Below are positions 47,770 to 56,856 of a DNA stretch of 64,000 bases, piece after piece. The stretch's first letter is position 1. Every line of letters starts with the position of its first letter. Both the position numbers and the translations under genes were made by a program. The DNA comes from Photobacterium rosenbergii (GTDB lineage: Bacteria > Pseudomonadota > Gammaproteobacteria > Enterobacterales > Vibrionaceae). The notes under the pieces are model-generated. The model ran no database searches. It was not told the DNA's origin and saw only the letters and a program-made list of their open reading frames with translations. The stretch is from the NCBI RefSeq assembly GCF_003026455.1, contig NZ_PYMB01000003.1, positions 434,001 through 498,000 of the forward strand, in the 5' to 3' direction.

Positions 47770-48960
47770 TTATGCTTCTCGTGAAAGGAACCAATAAAAC
47801 AAGGCTGAAAGTACTGCACAGGCAGCCATTGTCATTGCCATCGGCCACGGCGTGTTGTTGTGCATCAATGCCACCAGCCCGCCGACAACAGTACCCGTAC
47901 CAAAACGCAAGGTGCCCGCCAACGATGAGGCCGTACCCGCCATATGAGGATAGCGAGCAAGTAAGCATGCCATGGTGTTACTGCCGATAATTGAGATGGT
48001 TCCGACAAATAGCATGACAGGGATCACTACACCCCACAAGCCCAGACCCAACAGCTGGCCACAAACCAAGCCAAGACCGGCGATTAACTGTACAGTCAGG
48101 CCAAATCGTAGCATCCAGTGTGAACCAACCTTTTTCACCATTCGGCCATTGATACTGGTCATCAGGATCAAACACACCACATTCAGGCCAAACAACAAGC
48201 CAAAGTACTGGGTACTCACATGGTAGATATCAATGTAGACGAATGAGCCAACGGTCAGGAAGGTAAACATACCGGCAAAAGAGAAGCCGCTACTGAATAC
48301 CAGCCCCACCGCCACCGGTGTGGTCAACATCTTGGCGTAGTTACGTAACGTCGAGCCAAGATGGAAAGGCAGACGTTTTTCCTTTGGCAAGGTCTCGGGA
48401 ATTCTAGTCGCAACCGCCAAACCGATCACAACGGCAAACAAGGCCAATACCCAGAAAATCGAGCGCCAGCCGAACCACACAGCCAGAAAACCACCCAGCA
48501 TAGGGGCAATAAGAGGGGCAACTGTCATCACCAAGGTAATAAATGACATCATTCGTGCGAAATCTTCACGCTCGAACATATCGCGTACCAGCGCTTGGAT
48601 AATCACCGCAGCCGCTGCTCCAGCAAAACCCTGGGCGGCACGGATCCATGTCAGCTCGATAATGTCTCCAGAGACAGCACAGAATACGGCAGCAATGGCA
48701 AACAGAATAATGCCGACAATCAAAATAGGCTTACGGCCATAACTGTCAGCAAGCGGGCCATGAATTAACTGCCCGATAGCAAAACCGGCGGTATAGGCAG
48801 TCAACGTCGCCTGAACCAAACCCGGATTGACCATCAAATCCTTCGCGATCGTTGGCATCGCCGGAAGATACATATCAATGGCCAGCGGTGTGAGTGCACC
48901 AATTGCCCCCAATATGATAATGAGTTGAATACTTAGTTTCTGGCTGTCTGTCGCAGTCAT
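47770..48960 (-). CDS. bcr: Bcr/CflA-type multidrug efflux MFS transporter
   Basis: The 396-residue protein has 12 predicted helices and close similarity to E. coli Bcr: PLAIDMYLPAMPTIAKDL, GFAIGQLIHGPLADSYGRKP (motif A), RDMFEREDFARMMSFI, ASGFSFAGMF-like VFSSGFSFAGMFTFLTVGSF and PHMAGTASSLAGTLRFGTG. It exports drugs such as bicyclomycin, sulfonamides or dipeptides by proton antiport. bcr next to rsuA is the enteric gene order. Confidence 0.88.
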   Translation of the reverse strand: MTATDSQKLSIQLIIILGAIGALTPLAIDMYLPAMPTIAKDLMVNPGLVQATLTAYTAGFAIGQLIHGPLADSYGRKPILIVGIILFAIAAVFCAVSGDIIELTWIRAAQGFAGAAAAVIIQALVRDMFEREDFARMMSFITLVMTVAPLIAPMLGGFLAVWFGWRSIFWVLALFAVVIGLAVATRIPETLPKEKRLPFHLGSTLRNYAKMLTTPVAVGLVFSSGFSFAGMFTFLTVGSFVYIDIYHVSTQYFGLLFGLNVVCLILMTSINGRMVKKVGSHWMLRFGLTVQLIAGLGLVCGQLLGLGLWGVVIPVMLFVGTISIIGSNTMACLLARYPHMAGTASSLAGTLRFGTGTVVGGLVALMHNNTPWPMAMTMAACAVLSALFYWFLSREA

Positions 48961-49095
48961 GTGTTCTCTGTAGTGCTGGGAAAAGTCAAAGACTTATATT
49001 GTACGATGAATTAACTGAATACACTCTTTCCCCCTAGGAAATAGTGCGTTTCTGTCATGTCATAGGGTTTGGGCTGAAAATAATGGTGAAAAGTA

Positions 49096-49129
49096 TAGAA
49101 AGCAGAGGGATCACTAGCATGATCCCTCT
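49096..49129 (-). terminator. Probable terminator of rsuA
   Basis: AGAGGGATCA (49104-49113) pairs with TGATCCCTCT (49120-49129) around six bases; on the minus strand it is followed by GCTTTCT, a modest T-tract. Confidence 0.6.
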
Positions 49130-49151
49130 TCGGGTAATCGCAGAAAAAGTG

Positions 49152-49847
49152 TTACTTGGTAAAAGAGGCCACTTCTTCAGAAGTGAGTGCGCGGTATTCG
49201 CCCGGTTCGAGATCTTCATCTAACTCGACGCTACCGATTTGTTCGCGGTGCAAGGCTTCCACTTTGTTACCGACTGCGGCAAACATACGTTTCACTTGGT
49301 GGTACTTGCCTTCTGAGATAGTGATCAAGGCTGCTTTCTCATCGAGGATTTCTAGCTTGGCAGGACGAGTCAGATCCTTTTCGCCACGCAGCTGCACACC
49401 TTCGGCAAATTGCTCAACGGTTTCCGGGGCGATAGGATCAGCTGTCTCTACGTAATAGACCTTTTCACAAACATGGCGTGGCGAGGTAATACGGTGCGAC
49501 CATTGTCCATCATCGGTAAGCAGCACCAAACCAGTGGTGTCACCATCCAGACGGCCTGCTACGTGCATTTTTTCTGGGCTGACAACGTCGAGCAGGACAA
49601 ACACTGTCGGGTTGAAATCATCAACATGGGAGCACACAAACCCTGACGGCTTGTTCAGCATAAAATAACGTGGACCTTCAAAACGTAACGTACGACCGTT
49701 GAACTCAACGTCGCAGTCATCGGTCACTTTCTGGGAACCGTTCTTAACAATCTCGCCGTTAACTTCAATTTGTTTGTTTTTTAATAGCTTACCGGCTTCT
49801 TTACGGGTAATTCCAAGTGTCGTGCTAAGAAACTTATCAAGCCTCAT
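49152..49847 (-). CDS. rsuA: 16S rRNA pseudouridine-516 synthase
   Basis: RsuA modifies U516 of 16S rRNA. The 231-residue product has an N-terminal S4 RNA-binding domain (MRLDKFLSTTLGITRKEAGK) and the catalytic domain with YFMLNKPSGFVCS, the active aspartate in GRLDGDTTGLVLLTDDGQWS, and EGKYHQVKRMFAAVGN. ATG 49847 behind TCTGGAGCCAACC matches the enteric start; the seven extra codons upstream are unlikely. Confidence 0.94.
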   Translation of the reverse strand: MRLDKFLSTTLGITRKEAGKLLKNKQIEVNGEIVKNGSQKVTDDCDVEFNGRTLRFEGPRYFMLNKPSGFVCSHVDDFNPTVFVLLDVVSPEKMHVAGRLDGDTTGLVLLTDDGQWSHRITSPRHVCEKVYYVETADPIAPETVEQFAEGVQLRGEKDLTRPAKLEILDEKAALITISEGKYHQVKRMFAAVGNKVEALHREQIGSVELDEDLEPGEYRALTSEEVASFTK

Positions 49848-50145
49848 GGTTGGCTCCAGATGGTACAAAAGCGCGTATCATATCAAGTCTAGCGCCCTTG
49901 GGCATTATCCCTTTCTTGTTATGGGCTAAAATAGAAGCATCTGAACAAAGAATCCACGAAGCGCCTCTTCGTGAAACAATTTGATCCCAAAAGTTCAGTG
50001 CAAAATCTCAGAACGTAACTAACCTCAAAGTCTCGAACATTTTTCGATGTATCTTTAAAATTCAATGGACGTATTCAGGCAATAGTTACGTATAACAAGT
50101 ATCATCTACGCATTGGTTATACCGACTAACTGTGAAGGTTACGAT

Positions 50146-50640
50146 ATGAACATCTCACTTGTTGCGCCAAGTATTTCATCAATGGATATGCTACTCAGTT
50201 TGGTTGAGGAGCTTTTTGACTATGAAGTACTGCCAAAAAAGAAAGAACAAACTCAACTGGCTATCCAGCATCTGCTTACTAACCCTGAGTTAGGACAAGC
50301 TTGGTTTATCGAAGTCGATAACGATGGTGAAAAGCTTATTGCTGGCCACATCATCATCAGTTACAGCTTCAGCCTCGAGCACGGGGGGCGCGTCGGGTTA
50401 ATCGACCAGTTCTACCTCAAGCCGGAATGGCGCCAGCAAGGGATCGGCACGGACCTTATCCCTCAGGTAGAAGCACATGCCGCCTCCGCCGGGGTCCATG
50501 CGCTATCCCTTGAGGTAAATATTGGCAACAAGGGTGCACGTAAGTTTTACGAAAAGCATGATTTTGTGCCTCGCCGCCAATTCTGTATGATGACCAAAAT
50601 CATTGCTCCACAAGAAGTCCCGTTAAACATCGCTTCTTAA
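50146..50640 (+). CDS. GNAT-family N-acetyltransferase
   Basis: The 164-residue product has the GNAT core: LIDQFYLKPEWRQQGIGTDL, containing the acetyl-CoA motif RQQGIGT, and ALSLEVNIGNKGARKFYEKH, the C-terminal helix with Tyr. The substrate is unknown. ATG 50146 behind GAAGGTTACGAT is chosen over the longer frame from 50113. It lies between rsuA and radD, a position not occupied by a GNAT in enterics. Confidence 0.85.
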   Translation: MNISLVAPSISSMDMLLSLVEELFDYEVLPKKKEQTQLAIQHLLTNPELGQAWFIEVDNDGEKLIAGHIIISYSFSLEHGGRVGLIDQFYLKPEWRQQGIGTDLIPQVEAHAASAGVHALSLEVNIGNKGARKFYEKHDFVPRRQFCMMTKIIAPQEVPLNIAS

Positions 50641-50658
50641 GCTCTTATTCTGTATATC

Positions 50659-50697
50659 ACACCCGCTGACAAGCTTTTGTTGGCGGGTGTTTTCTTT
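50659..50697 (+). terminator. Terminator of the GNAT gene
   Basis: ACACCCGC and GCGGGTGT (50659-50666, 50683-50690), extended inward by complementary bases, form a strong stem followed by TTTTCTTT. Confidence 0.85.
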
Positions 50698-50753
50698 CAT
50701 CCTCCCTACCTGTACACTTACACAGTATTTTTTGCTCTGGCCACTACACCCTT

Positions 50754-52499
50754 ATGTATACGCTTCGCCCTTACCAGCAAGACAGTGTCAATGCGACCAT
50801 CCATTACTTCAGAAAGAACGCCACACCTGCAGTACTAGCCCTACCTACCGGGGCAGGTAAAAGCTTGGTCGTAGCGGAGCTTGCCCGTATTGCCCGAGGC
50901 CGTGTCCTGGTGCTAACCCATGTGAAAGAGCTGGTTGAGCAAAACCACAGCAAATACGAAAGCTATGGCCTCAAAGCGTCGATTTTCTCAGCAGGTCTGG
51001 GACGGAAAGAAACGGATAAGCAGGTCGTCTTCGCCTCGGTACAGTCTATGGTGAATAGCCTCGACCAGTTTGCCAATGAGTTTTCTCTACTGGTTATCGA
51101 TGAGTGCCACCGTGTCCCCGATGATGAAAACAGCGCGTACCGCCGGGTGATTTCCCATGTCCAGAAAATCAACCCCGGCATAAAAATCCTTGGCCTCACC
51201 GCCACCCCTTACCGTCTTGGAATGGGCTGGATTTACAAATACCATACCCGTGGGCAAGTCCGTACCGAGCAAGAGCGTTTCTTCAGGGATTGTATTTTCG
51301 AACTTCCTATCCGCTACCTGTTGGATGAGGGCTTCTTGACCGAGCCTAAAATGATGGACATGGCTGTGATGGGTTATGACTTCTCCCAACTTAAGCCCGG
51401 CAACAATGGTCGCTACAAAGAAGCAGACCTTGATAGCGTGATTGAGCAGTCTGGCCGAGCCACCCCGATGATCATCGATCAAGTGATTGAATATGCCAAA
51501 GACCGCCGTGGAGTCATGATTTTTGCCTCTACCGTCAACCATGCCAAGGAAATTATGGGCTACCTTGAAGGTGAGAATGCTGCCTTGGTTATTGGTGATA
51601 CCCCACTTGACGAGCGTGACCGTATTATCGAGCAGTTCAAGAAACGGGAGATCAAATACCTAGTCAATGTGTCGGTGTTAACCACCGGCTTTGATGCCCC
51701 CCATGTCGACCTCATTGCTATTCTGCGCCCGACTGAATCCATTAGCCTTTACCAACAGATTGTTGGCCGAGGGCTACGCCTTTTCGAAGGCAAAAAAGAC
51801 TGCTTAGTGTTGGAGTATGCGGGCAACTGCTATGACTTATACCAACCTGAAGTCGGCGACCCTAAACCAAATAGCGACAGTGAAGTTATCATGGTGCCCT
51901 GCCCGGCCTGCGGTTTCAAAAACAGCTTTTGGGGCAAACTCGATCCTGCCGGGTTCCTAATTGAACATTATGGCCGCCGTTGCCAGGGATATTTCGAAGA
52001 TGACGATACCGGTGAGCGGGAAGAATGCGGTTACCGGTTCAGGGCTAAATATTGCGAAGAGTGCGGTGCAGATAACGACATCGCTGCAAGGCGCTGTAAT
52101 GTCTGTGATGCAGTGATGGTTGACCCTGACAAAAAGCTGCGTGATGCCCTGAAACTCAAAGATGCCATGATCATGAACTGTCATGATCTGCGCCTTGAAC
52201 CCGGCAAAAACAAATTTGGCAAACCCCAGCTCAAAGTCATTTATATCGGTGATGAAGGTGCCGAAATTAGCGAAGTGTGGCCTCTGTCGACCAAAGGGCA
52301 AAAAGATAATTTCATGAAGAAATTTGTCAATCCGCATCTCGCCGATCGCCACCGCCCCTTCACCGACACTGCCCCAACCAAAGTGGCCAACAACGAGCAT
52401 CGCTTCCGTCCGCCGGAAATCGTTATTGCCCGCAAGAGCGGCCGCTTCTGGGCGATTCGCGACAAGCTATTCGACTTGGATCAATATCAAAGCAAATAA
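50754..52499 (+). CDS. radD: SF2 DNA helicase/repair protein RadD (YejH)
   Basis: RadD assists RecA-mediated recombination and double-strand break repair. The 581-residue product has Walker A LPTGAGKS, DECH box, motif III GLTATPYRLG, motif VI QQIVGRGLRL, and the C-terminal zinc-binding part with CPACGFKN, CQGYFEDDDTGEREEC and CEECGADNDIAARRCNVCD. It aligns end to end with E. coli RadD (586 residues). Position between rsuA and rplY is as in E. coli. Confidence 0.95.
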   Translation: MYTLRPYQQDSVNATIHYFRKNATPAVLALPTGAGKSLVVAELARIARGRVLVLTHVKELVEQNHSKYESYGLKASIFSAGLGRKETDKQVVFASVQSMVNSLDQFANEFSLLVIDECHRVPDDENSAYRRVISHVQKINPGIKILGLTATPYRLGMGWIYKYHTRGQVRTEQERFFRDCIFELPIRYLLDEGFLTEPKMMDMAVMGYDFSQLKPGNNGRYKEADLDSVIEQSGRATPMIIDQVIEYAKDRRGVMIFASTVNHAKEIMGYLEGENAALVIGDTPLDERDRIIEQFKKREIKYLVNVSVLTTGFDAPHVDLIAILRPTESISLYQQIVGRGLRLFEGKKDCLVLEYAGNCYDLYQPEVGDPKPNSDSEVIMVPCPACGFKNSFWGKLDPAGFLIEHYGRRCQGYFEDDDTGEREECGYRFRAKYCEECGADNDIAARRCNVCDAVMVDPDKKLRDALKLKDAMIMNCHDLRLEPGKNKFGKPQLKVIYIGDEGAEISEVWPLSTKGQKDNFMKKFVNPHLADRHRPFTDTAPTKVANNEHRFRPPEIVIARKSGRFWAIRDKLFDLDQYQSK

Positions 52500-52701
52500 T
52501 AATCAAACACTTAAGCCGTGCAACAGCTTACTTTTCGTTACACGGCATCGATTAAATTACAAACTCAAATATTAACTTACTCTTTCAATGGCTAAAGCTA
52601 TCTAGTTGTTTAGTTTCCGTACAAGGAAACATAGATATGACTTTTTCAATCATTAGAATGCCCCGACTCATAACACATAATAATGAATCAGGGGTAAAGC
52701 A

Positions 52702-53853
52702 TTGAAATTTAATAAGGTTATTTTTCCGCTCCTAGCAATTGCCACGCCATTGACCACCAATGCAATGACAGCATTTGATACTCGAAGTGTTGGTATGGGA
52801 GGTACAGGGGTCGCCTCGGCAAACTATCTAACATCCAGCTTCCATAACCCAGCCTTAAGCGCTGCCTATGGTGAGCGCGACTCATTTGGCATGATTCTTC
52901 CAATGGTTGGCGCCAGAGTTCATGATGGTGATAACACCATAGATAAACTTGATCATTTCCAAGATTTGGATGACAACCTTGGCTCAGACCCAAGCGAGGA
53001 GGCTCTAGAACAGTGGCGAAATGCACTCCGTGATCTGGACGATGGGACCGTGAATGCTGAAGCAAACTTAGGGATGGTTTTCGCTATCCCAAACCGCTAC
53101 TTAAGTACAAACTTTTTTGTTAAGTCACAAGTTTCAGTAATAGCGGCATTTGATGTTGATGAAAATGACTTAACCTTGGATGACCCTTCAAATGCAGAAC
53201 TCAATTCGCGAGGACAAGCCATTGGTGGTGCGACCGTCGATATCGGTTTTACCTTTGGTAAAGAGTTTGAGCTAAACGACAAACCGCTATATCTAGGTAT
53301 TTCGCCAAAGTACCAACGCATTCTCGCCGTCAACTACATAGAAGCCGTCGATGATTTTGATGACGAAGATTTTGACTGGGCTGATGAATACGTTGAGAAA
53401 TCAGCTTTCAATGTTGATATCGGTGCCGCATACCAACTCAATGATAAAACAATGGTTGGTCTAACAGGCCGCAATCTTATCAAACAAACTCTCAAAGCCA
53501 ACCCTCAGCAGGGTATGGATGCAACCTATATTGTTAACCCCGAATACGTGCTAGGCGTTGCGCATAACCGAGGTTGGGTAAACCTTGCCGCTGATGTTGA
53601 CCTAAATGCCAAGAAATATTTCAAAGAATATAGCTACAAAACCCAATATGCGCGTCTAGGTGTAGAGTTTGATGCTTGGGGCTGGTCACAAGTCCGTATG
53701 GGTTATATGCACAGTATGACTGACTATGCCGATGACTTAGCTACCCTTGGTTTGGGCTTCCGCCCATTTGGTTTACTGGGTATCGACTTGGGTGCACAGG
53801 TTGGCAAGGATGACAATTACGGCGTCTCTGCCCAAATGACCCTGACATTCTAA
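52702..53853 (+). CDS. TraF-like (PF13729-type) outer-membrane protein
   Basis: The 383-residue product has a signal peptide (FPLLAIATPLTTNA) and FDTRSVGMGGTGVASANYLTS, the start typical of the family annotated as conjugal transfer TraF, which resembles FadL/OmpP1 beta-barrels. The rest alternates amphipathic strands (YLGISPKYQRILAVNY, LGVAHNRGWVNLAADVDLN) and ends with aromatic F, as outer-membrane barrels do. It is unusually acidic in its loops. There is no conjugation gene nearby, so the family name is misleading. The start is TTG 52702 with CAGGGGTAAAGCA before it. Confidence 0.75.
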   Translation: MKFNKVIFPLLAIATPLTTNAMTAFDTRSVGMGGTGVASANYLTSSFHNPALSAAYGERDSFGMILPMVGARVHDGDNTIDKLDHFQDLDDNLGSDPSEEALEQWRNALRDLDDGTVNAEANLGMVFAIPNRYLSTNFFVKSQVSVIAAFDVDENDLTLDDPSNAELNSRGQAIGGATVDIGFTFGKEFELNDKPLYLGISPKYQRILAVNYIEAVDDFDDEDFDWADEYVEKSAFNVDIGAAYQLNDKTMVGLTGRNLIKQTLKANPQQGMDATYIVNPEYVLGVAHNRGWVNLAADVDLNAKKYFKEYSYKTQYARLGVEFDAWGWSQVRMGYMHSMTDYADDLATLGLGFRPFGLLGIDLGAQVGKDDNYGVSAQMTLTF

Positions 53854-53875
53854 TATCCCCAAACTATCCCTATAA

Positions 53876-53906
53876 AAAAGGTCTAGCCATGTTGGCTAGA
53901 CCTTTA
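53876..53906. terminator. Bidirectional terminator between TraF-like and receptor genes
   Basis: AAAGGTCTAGCC (53877-53888) pairs with GGCTAGACCTTT (53894-53905) around five bases, with A-run left and T-rich right, serving both convergent genes. Confidence 0.85.
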
Positions 53907-53923
53907 ATTTAGTCATTACAGAA

Positions 53924-56071
53924 TTAGAAACTGTAATCTAGGTTGATACCCCAGTTACGGCCAGGCTGTGTACGGCGGTCGATACCCTCCGTCGATGCTG
54001 TTGTACCCTCAAGATCTTGGTACTGCCAGTACTTCTCATCAAAGGCATTGAACAGGCCTGCTCGTAACGTCAGATCCTGAGTTGGACGGTAGTAACCGGT
54101 CAAGTCAACAACCGTGTAGCTTGGCGCCTTAAGGTTATCGCTATCTTCCCACTCATCCTTAGCAGCAACAGAAGTAACAGTCAGAGCCGTACCCCAGTTC
54201 TCTGAAGGGGCATCGTAGCCAACGCCAGCAACAGTGGTGAACGGCGCAATCGTATCAAGCGTGTCACCTGTTTCTTTATCTTCACCATCCAAGTAAGCCA
54301 TCGACAGGCGAGCGTATGTCCCCATTGGCACACCAAAGGCTTCATCTAGCCATAGGCTACCTTTGAACTCTGCACCATAGATACGTGCTTTATCGATGTT
54401 CTCGTTAGTCGTCACATCGATACCGTTTACTTCCTCAGTCTTTGACTTAATAAAGTTATCGTAATCGTTGTAGAATGCTGCCAGCTCAAGTGCACCCAGA
54501 CGATTGTTTGCACGCAGGCCAATTTCATATGACTGACTTTCTTCCGGTTTCAGATTAGGGTTAGAGACAATCTTGTAACCGTGTGCGGCATTGTCTTTAT
54601 CGTAGTAAAGCTCATAAATTGTTGGAGAACGGAAACCTTCACTGTACTGAGCATATGTACTGAAGTTGTTATTCCAGTGATAAACAGCACCTAGTCGGGT
54701 CGTTAGTGCATCGCTGCTGTGCTCTTCAAGGCCAGAAGATGAGTCCGGCTTCGCCTTGTAATCATCATAGCGAAGACCTGCTGTCACAACCAACTTCTCA
54801 TCCATTAGGAACATCTGATCTTGTACGAATACAGCCCACTTCTCCTGATCAGATTTTGGAACCTCTGTGGAGCCTGGCTGATTGGTGCCTGAATCCAAAA
54901 AGTAATCGGTGTAATCCAGTTCAAATGATGCGTCAGACGCTGCAAGACCGTAAGTCAACTCATGGCGACTTGTTGCCAGTTGCAGTTCTTTTTGCATTTG
55001 AACATCAAGCTGCAAACTTTCATCCGTACCAGATCGGGAGCGGTTACGGTTGCCATAGGTATCGGTATGATCAAAGTTATTATGTTCTGTTTCACTCTTA
55101 GACCAGTTTAGCTTCCACTCCAAGGTGTCAAATGCGACGTTTCCAGCTAGCCATTCATGCTCGAAACCAAGGCGTAAGCGATCATCCTTATCATCACCTT
55201 TAACGTTGGTGTAGACAAAGCCCGGCATAAAGCCACCACCACCGTCGTAGCCTTCACGGCTCAATGTGGTTACCTTCTGATCGCGTGTGTAAAACTCACC
55301 GGTTAAACCAACGCGGTGATCTTCATTGATCTGATAAAAAATCTTACCAAGCACATTATGCGATTCATAACTCAGTGGATCTGCAGCACCACGCTCAGGT
55401 CCATTGATGTTTGCCCCATCACCGTGGGTTTCAGTTTCATTACCGTCGCGATAAGTGTAAATCACCATGGTTTCAACATCGCCGGTGCGATTTGCAACTT
55501 CGACGGTTGCTTTATATTCATCATTAGCACTGGCGTAACCTGTTTTTAGGCCAACGTGGGTATCATCACCAGCACCTAATAAATCTTCCGGGTTCTTGGT
55601 GCGCATCAACACCGTGCCGCCAAGGGCATCACTTCCGTAAAGTGTTGAGGTTGGTCCCTTATTCACTTCAATCGCAGTCAGTGTATCAACTTCAAACGTA
55701 TTGGCGTTTTTACGCATCACGTCAGCACCAGGATTGTAAGATGCAGGCTGCTCCACTCCATCTACAAGCACCTTCACTCGGCTGCCGCTCATACCGCGAA
55801 CGGTAAAATCTTCCATACCAAATCGGCCTTGGCCATTTACCTGTACACCCGGTTCGTATTTCAGCGCTTGCTTAACATCAGTTGCCAAGTTTTGTTCGAT
55901 ATCTTCAGAAGACACTTTCGATACTGACGATGGGATATTTTTGATGCTTTGCTCAGAGCGAGTCCCTGAAACAACGACTTCATCAAATACTGAAAACTCA
56001 TCTTGAGCGTGTAGTGAAGGTGAAAGCGCAAGTACCACTGAACTTGCTACTAAAGTAAGCTTGTAACTCAT
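53924..56071 (-). CDS. TonB-dependent heme/hemoglobin-type receptor
   Basis: The 715-residue product has a signal peptide (LVASSVVLALSPSLHAQD), a TonB box-like FDEVVVSGT, a plug domain (LKYEPGVQVNGQGRFGMEDF, VNKGPTSTLYGSDALGGTV) and a beta-barrel ending LDYSF. Heme-receptor motifs are visible: FRSP at 480, NPNL from 504, and H497 between them, the FRAP/NPNL pattern of HutA/HemR proteins. It imports heme iron across the outer membrane. A Fur-box-like sequence lies about 65 bases upstream. No hut transport genes are adjacent. Confidence 0.88.
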   Translation of the reverse strand: MSYKLTLVASSVVLALSPSLHAQDEFSVFDEVVVSGTRSEQSIKNIPSSVSKVSSEDIEQNLATDVKQALKYEPGVQVNGQGRFGMEDFTVRGMSGSRVKVLVDGVEQPASYNPGADVMRKNANTFEVDTLTAIEVNKGPTSTLYGSDALGGTVLMRTKNPEDLLGAGDDTHVGLKTGYASANDEYKATVEVANRTGDVETMVIYTYRDGNETETHGDGANINGPERGAADPLSYESHNVLGKIFYQINEDHRVGLTGEFYTRDQKVTTLSREGYDGGGGFMPGFVYTNVKGDDKDDRLRLGFEHEWLAGNVAFDTLEWKLNWSKSETEHNNFDHTDTYGNRNRSRSGTDESLQLDVQMQKELQLATSRHELTYGLAASDASFELDYTDYFLDSGTNQPGSTEVPKSDQEKWAVFVQDQMFLMDEKLVVTAGLRYDDYKAKPDSSSGLEEHSSDALTTRLGAVYHWNNNFSTYAQYSEGFRSPTIYELYYDKDNAAHGYKIVSNPNLKPEESQSYEIGLRANNRLGALELAAFYNDYDNFIKSKTEEVNGIDVTTNENIDKARIYGAEFKGSLWLDEAFGVPMGTYARLSMAYLDGEDKETGDTLDTIAPFTTVAGVGYDAPSENWGTALTVTSVAAKDEWEDSDNLKAPSYTVVDLTGYYRPTQDLTLRAGLFNAFDEKYWQYQDLEGTTASTEGIDRRTQPGRNWGINLDYSF

Positions 56072-56134
56072 ATTCCCTGCTTATTTATATTTTAGTTGGT
56101 AACGAAACTGGCAAGGATTATTACAAATACAAAC

Positions 56135-56153
56135 GAGAATTACTATCATTATC
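56135..56153 (-). promoter_or_regulatory. Fur box of the heme receptor gene
   Basis: On the minus strand the 19 bases read GATAATGATAGTAATTCTC, matching 16 of 19 positions of the classical Fur box. It lies 64 bases before the receptor ATG. Iron repression is inferred. Confidence 0.8.
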
Positions 56154-56346
56154 ATATATATTTTTCTTTTTAATTGGATGCAGGATGAGTTTCGTCCAAA
56201 TTAGCGTTTAAGGCTGACTTTCTATAAAGTCTTTTGTTATAGTTTTTCGCCCCTATCGCAAACGCTCGGCTTTTATGCTGAAAAGTGCCTTTTCATGCTA
56301 ATCGGCTAATTTTTAAGTCATTGAATAAAAGGTATGATTTTTTCAC

Positions 56347-56375
56347 TTGCCGCATACTAGGATCGCTGCTAATAT
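56347..56375 (+). promoter_or_regulatory. Sigma70-like promoter of rplY
   Basis: TTGCCG (56347-56352) and TAATAT (56370-56375) are separated by 17 bases, a good sigma70 arrangement, 70 bases upstream of the rplY start. Confidence 0.6.
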
Positions 56376-56444
56376 TCGCGCTCGTTTTTACGACATTGAG
56401 TAAGGTCGCATTACTCAGTGAATTTAATTGAAAGAGTATTTAAC

Positions 56445-56723
56445 ATGAAATTTGAAGCAGTAGTACGTACTGACCTAGGTAAAGGTGCGAGCCGCCGCCT
56501 ACGTCACGCAGGTAAATTCCCAGCAATCGTTTACGGTGGCGAAGCAGCTCCTGTATCTATCGAGCTAAACCACGACGAAGTGATCAACCAGATGGACAAG
56601 CCTGAGTTCTACGAAGGTATCGTTCTAGTGATCGACGGTCAAGAAGTTGCTGTTAAGCCACAAGACATCCAGCGTCACGCGTACAAGCCAAAAGTTGAGC
56701 ACATGGACTTCAAACGCGCTTAA
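56445..56723 (+). CDS. rplY: 50S ribosomal protein L25
   Basis: L25 binds 5S rRNA in the central protuberance. The 92-residue single-domain form has [39 protein letters not shown] and the C-terminal [22 protein letters not shown] 56445 is the family start; the nine-codon extension to 56418 is not supported. Codon use is that of a highly expressed gene. It keeps the radD-rplY linkage of enterics, with two genes inserted. Confidence 0.95.
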   Translation: MKFEAVVRTDLGKGASRRLRHAGKFPAIVYGGEAAPVSIELNHDEVINQMDKPEFYEGIVLVIDGQEVAVKPQDIQRHAYKPKVEHMDFKRA

Positions 56724-56748
56724 TAGCCGTTGATTCATACTCAATATT

Positions 56749-56776
56749 AAAAAGCGCCTTTATGGCGCTTTTTTTG
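56749..56776 (+). terminator. Terminator of rplY
   Basis: AAAGCGCC (56751-56758) pairs with GGCGCTTT (56764-56771) around five bases and is followed by a run of T. Confidence 0.9.
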
Positions 56777-56795
56777 TATCTGCTTGGGCAGACAA

Positions 56796-56828
56796 CAAAA
56801 ATGGCTGGTAATCAATCACCAGCCATTT
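56796..56828 (-). terminator. Terminator of the MacAB-like operon
   Basis: AAATGGCTGGT (56799-56809) pairs with ACCAGCCATTT (56818-56828); on the minus strand a run of T follows, ending the leftward exporter operon. Confidence 0.85.
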
Positions 56829-56856
56829 CCCTTGGTATTACACACTATCCAGGCGA

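Larger units (their letters stand above)
56072..56444. other. Divergent control region between heme receptor and rplY
   Basis: This 373-base gap carries the Fur box near the receptor and a sigma70-like promoter near rplY, both listed separately. Between them lies T-rich sequence with short repeats of GCTTTT/GCTAAT and no gene. Confidence 0.5.

Noticed and set aside
52515..52546. Terminator of radD
   Set aside because: GCCGTG/CACGGC hairpin has a long loop and no T-tract; termination cannot be claimed.
52702..53853. Part of a conjugative or integrative element because of the TraF name
   Set aside because: No other transfer, integrase or att sequence is nearby; the family name is historical.
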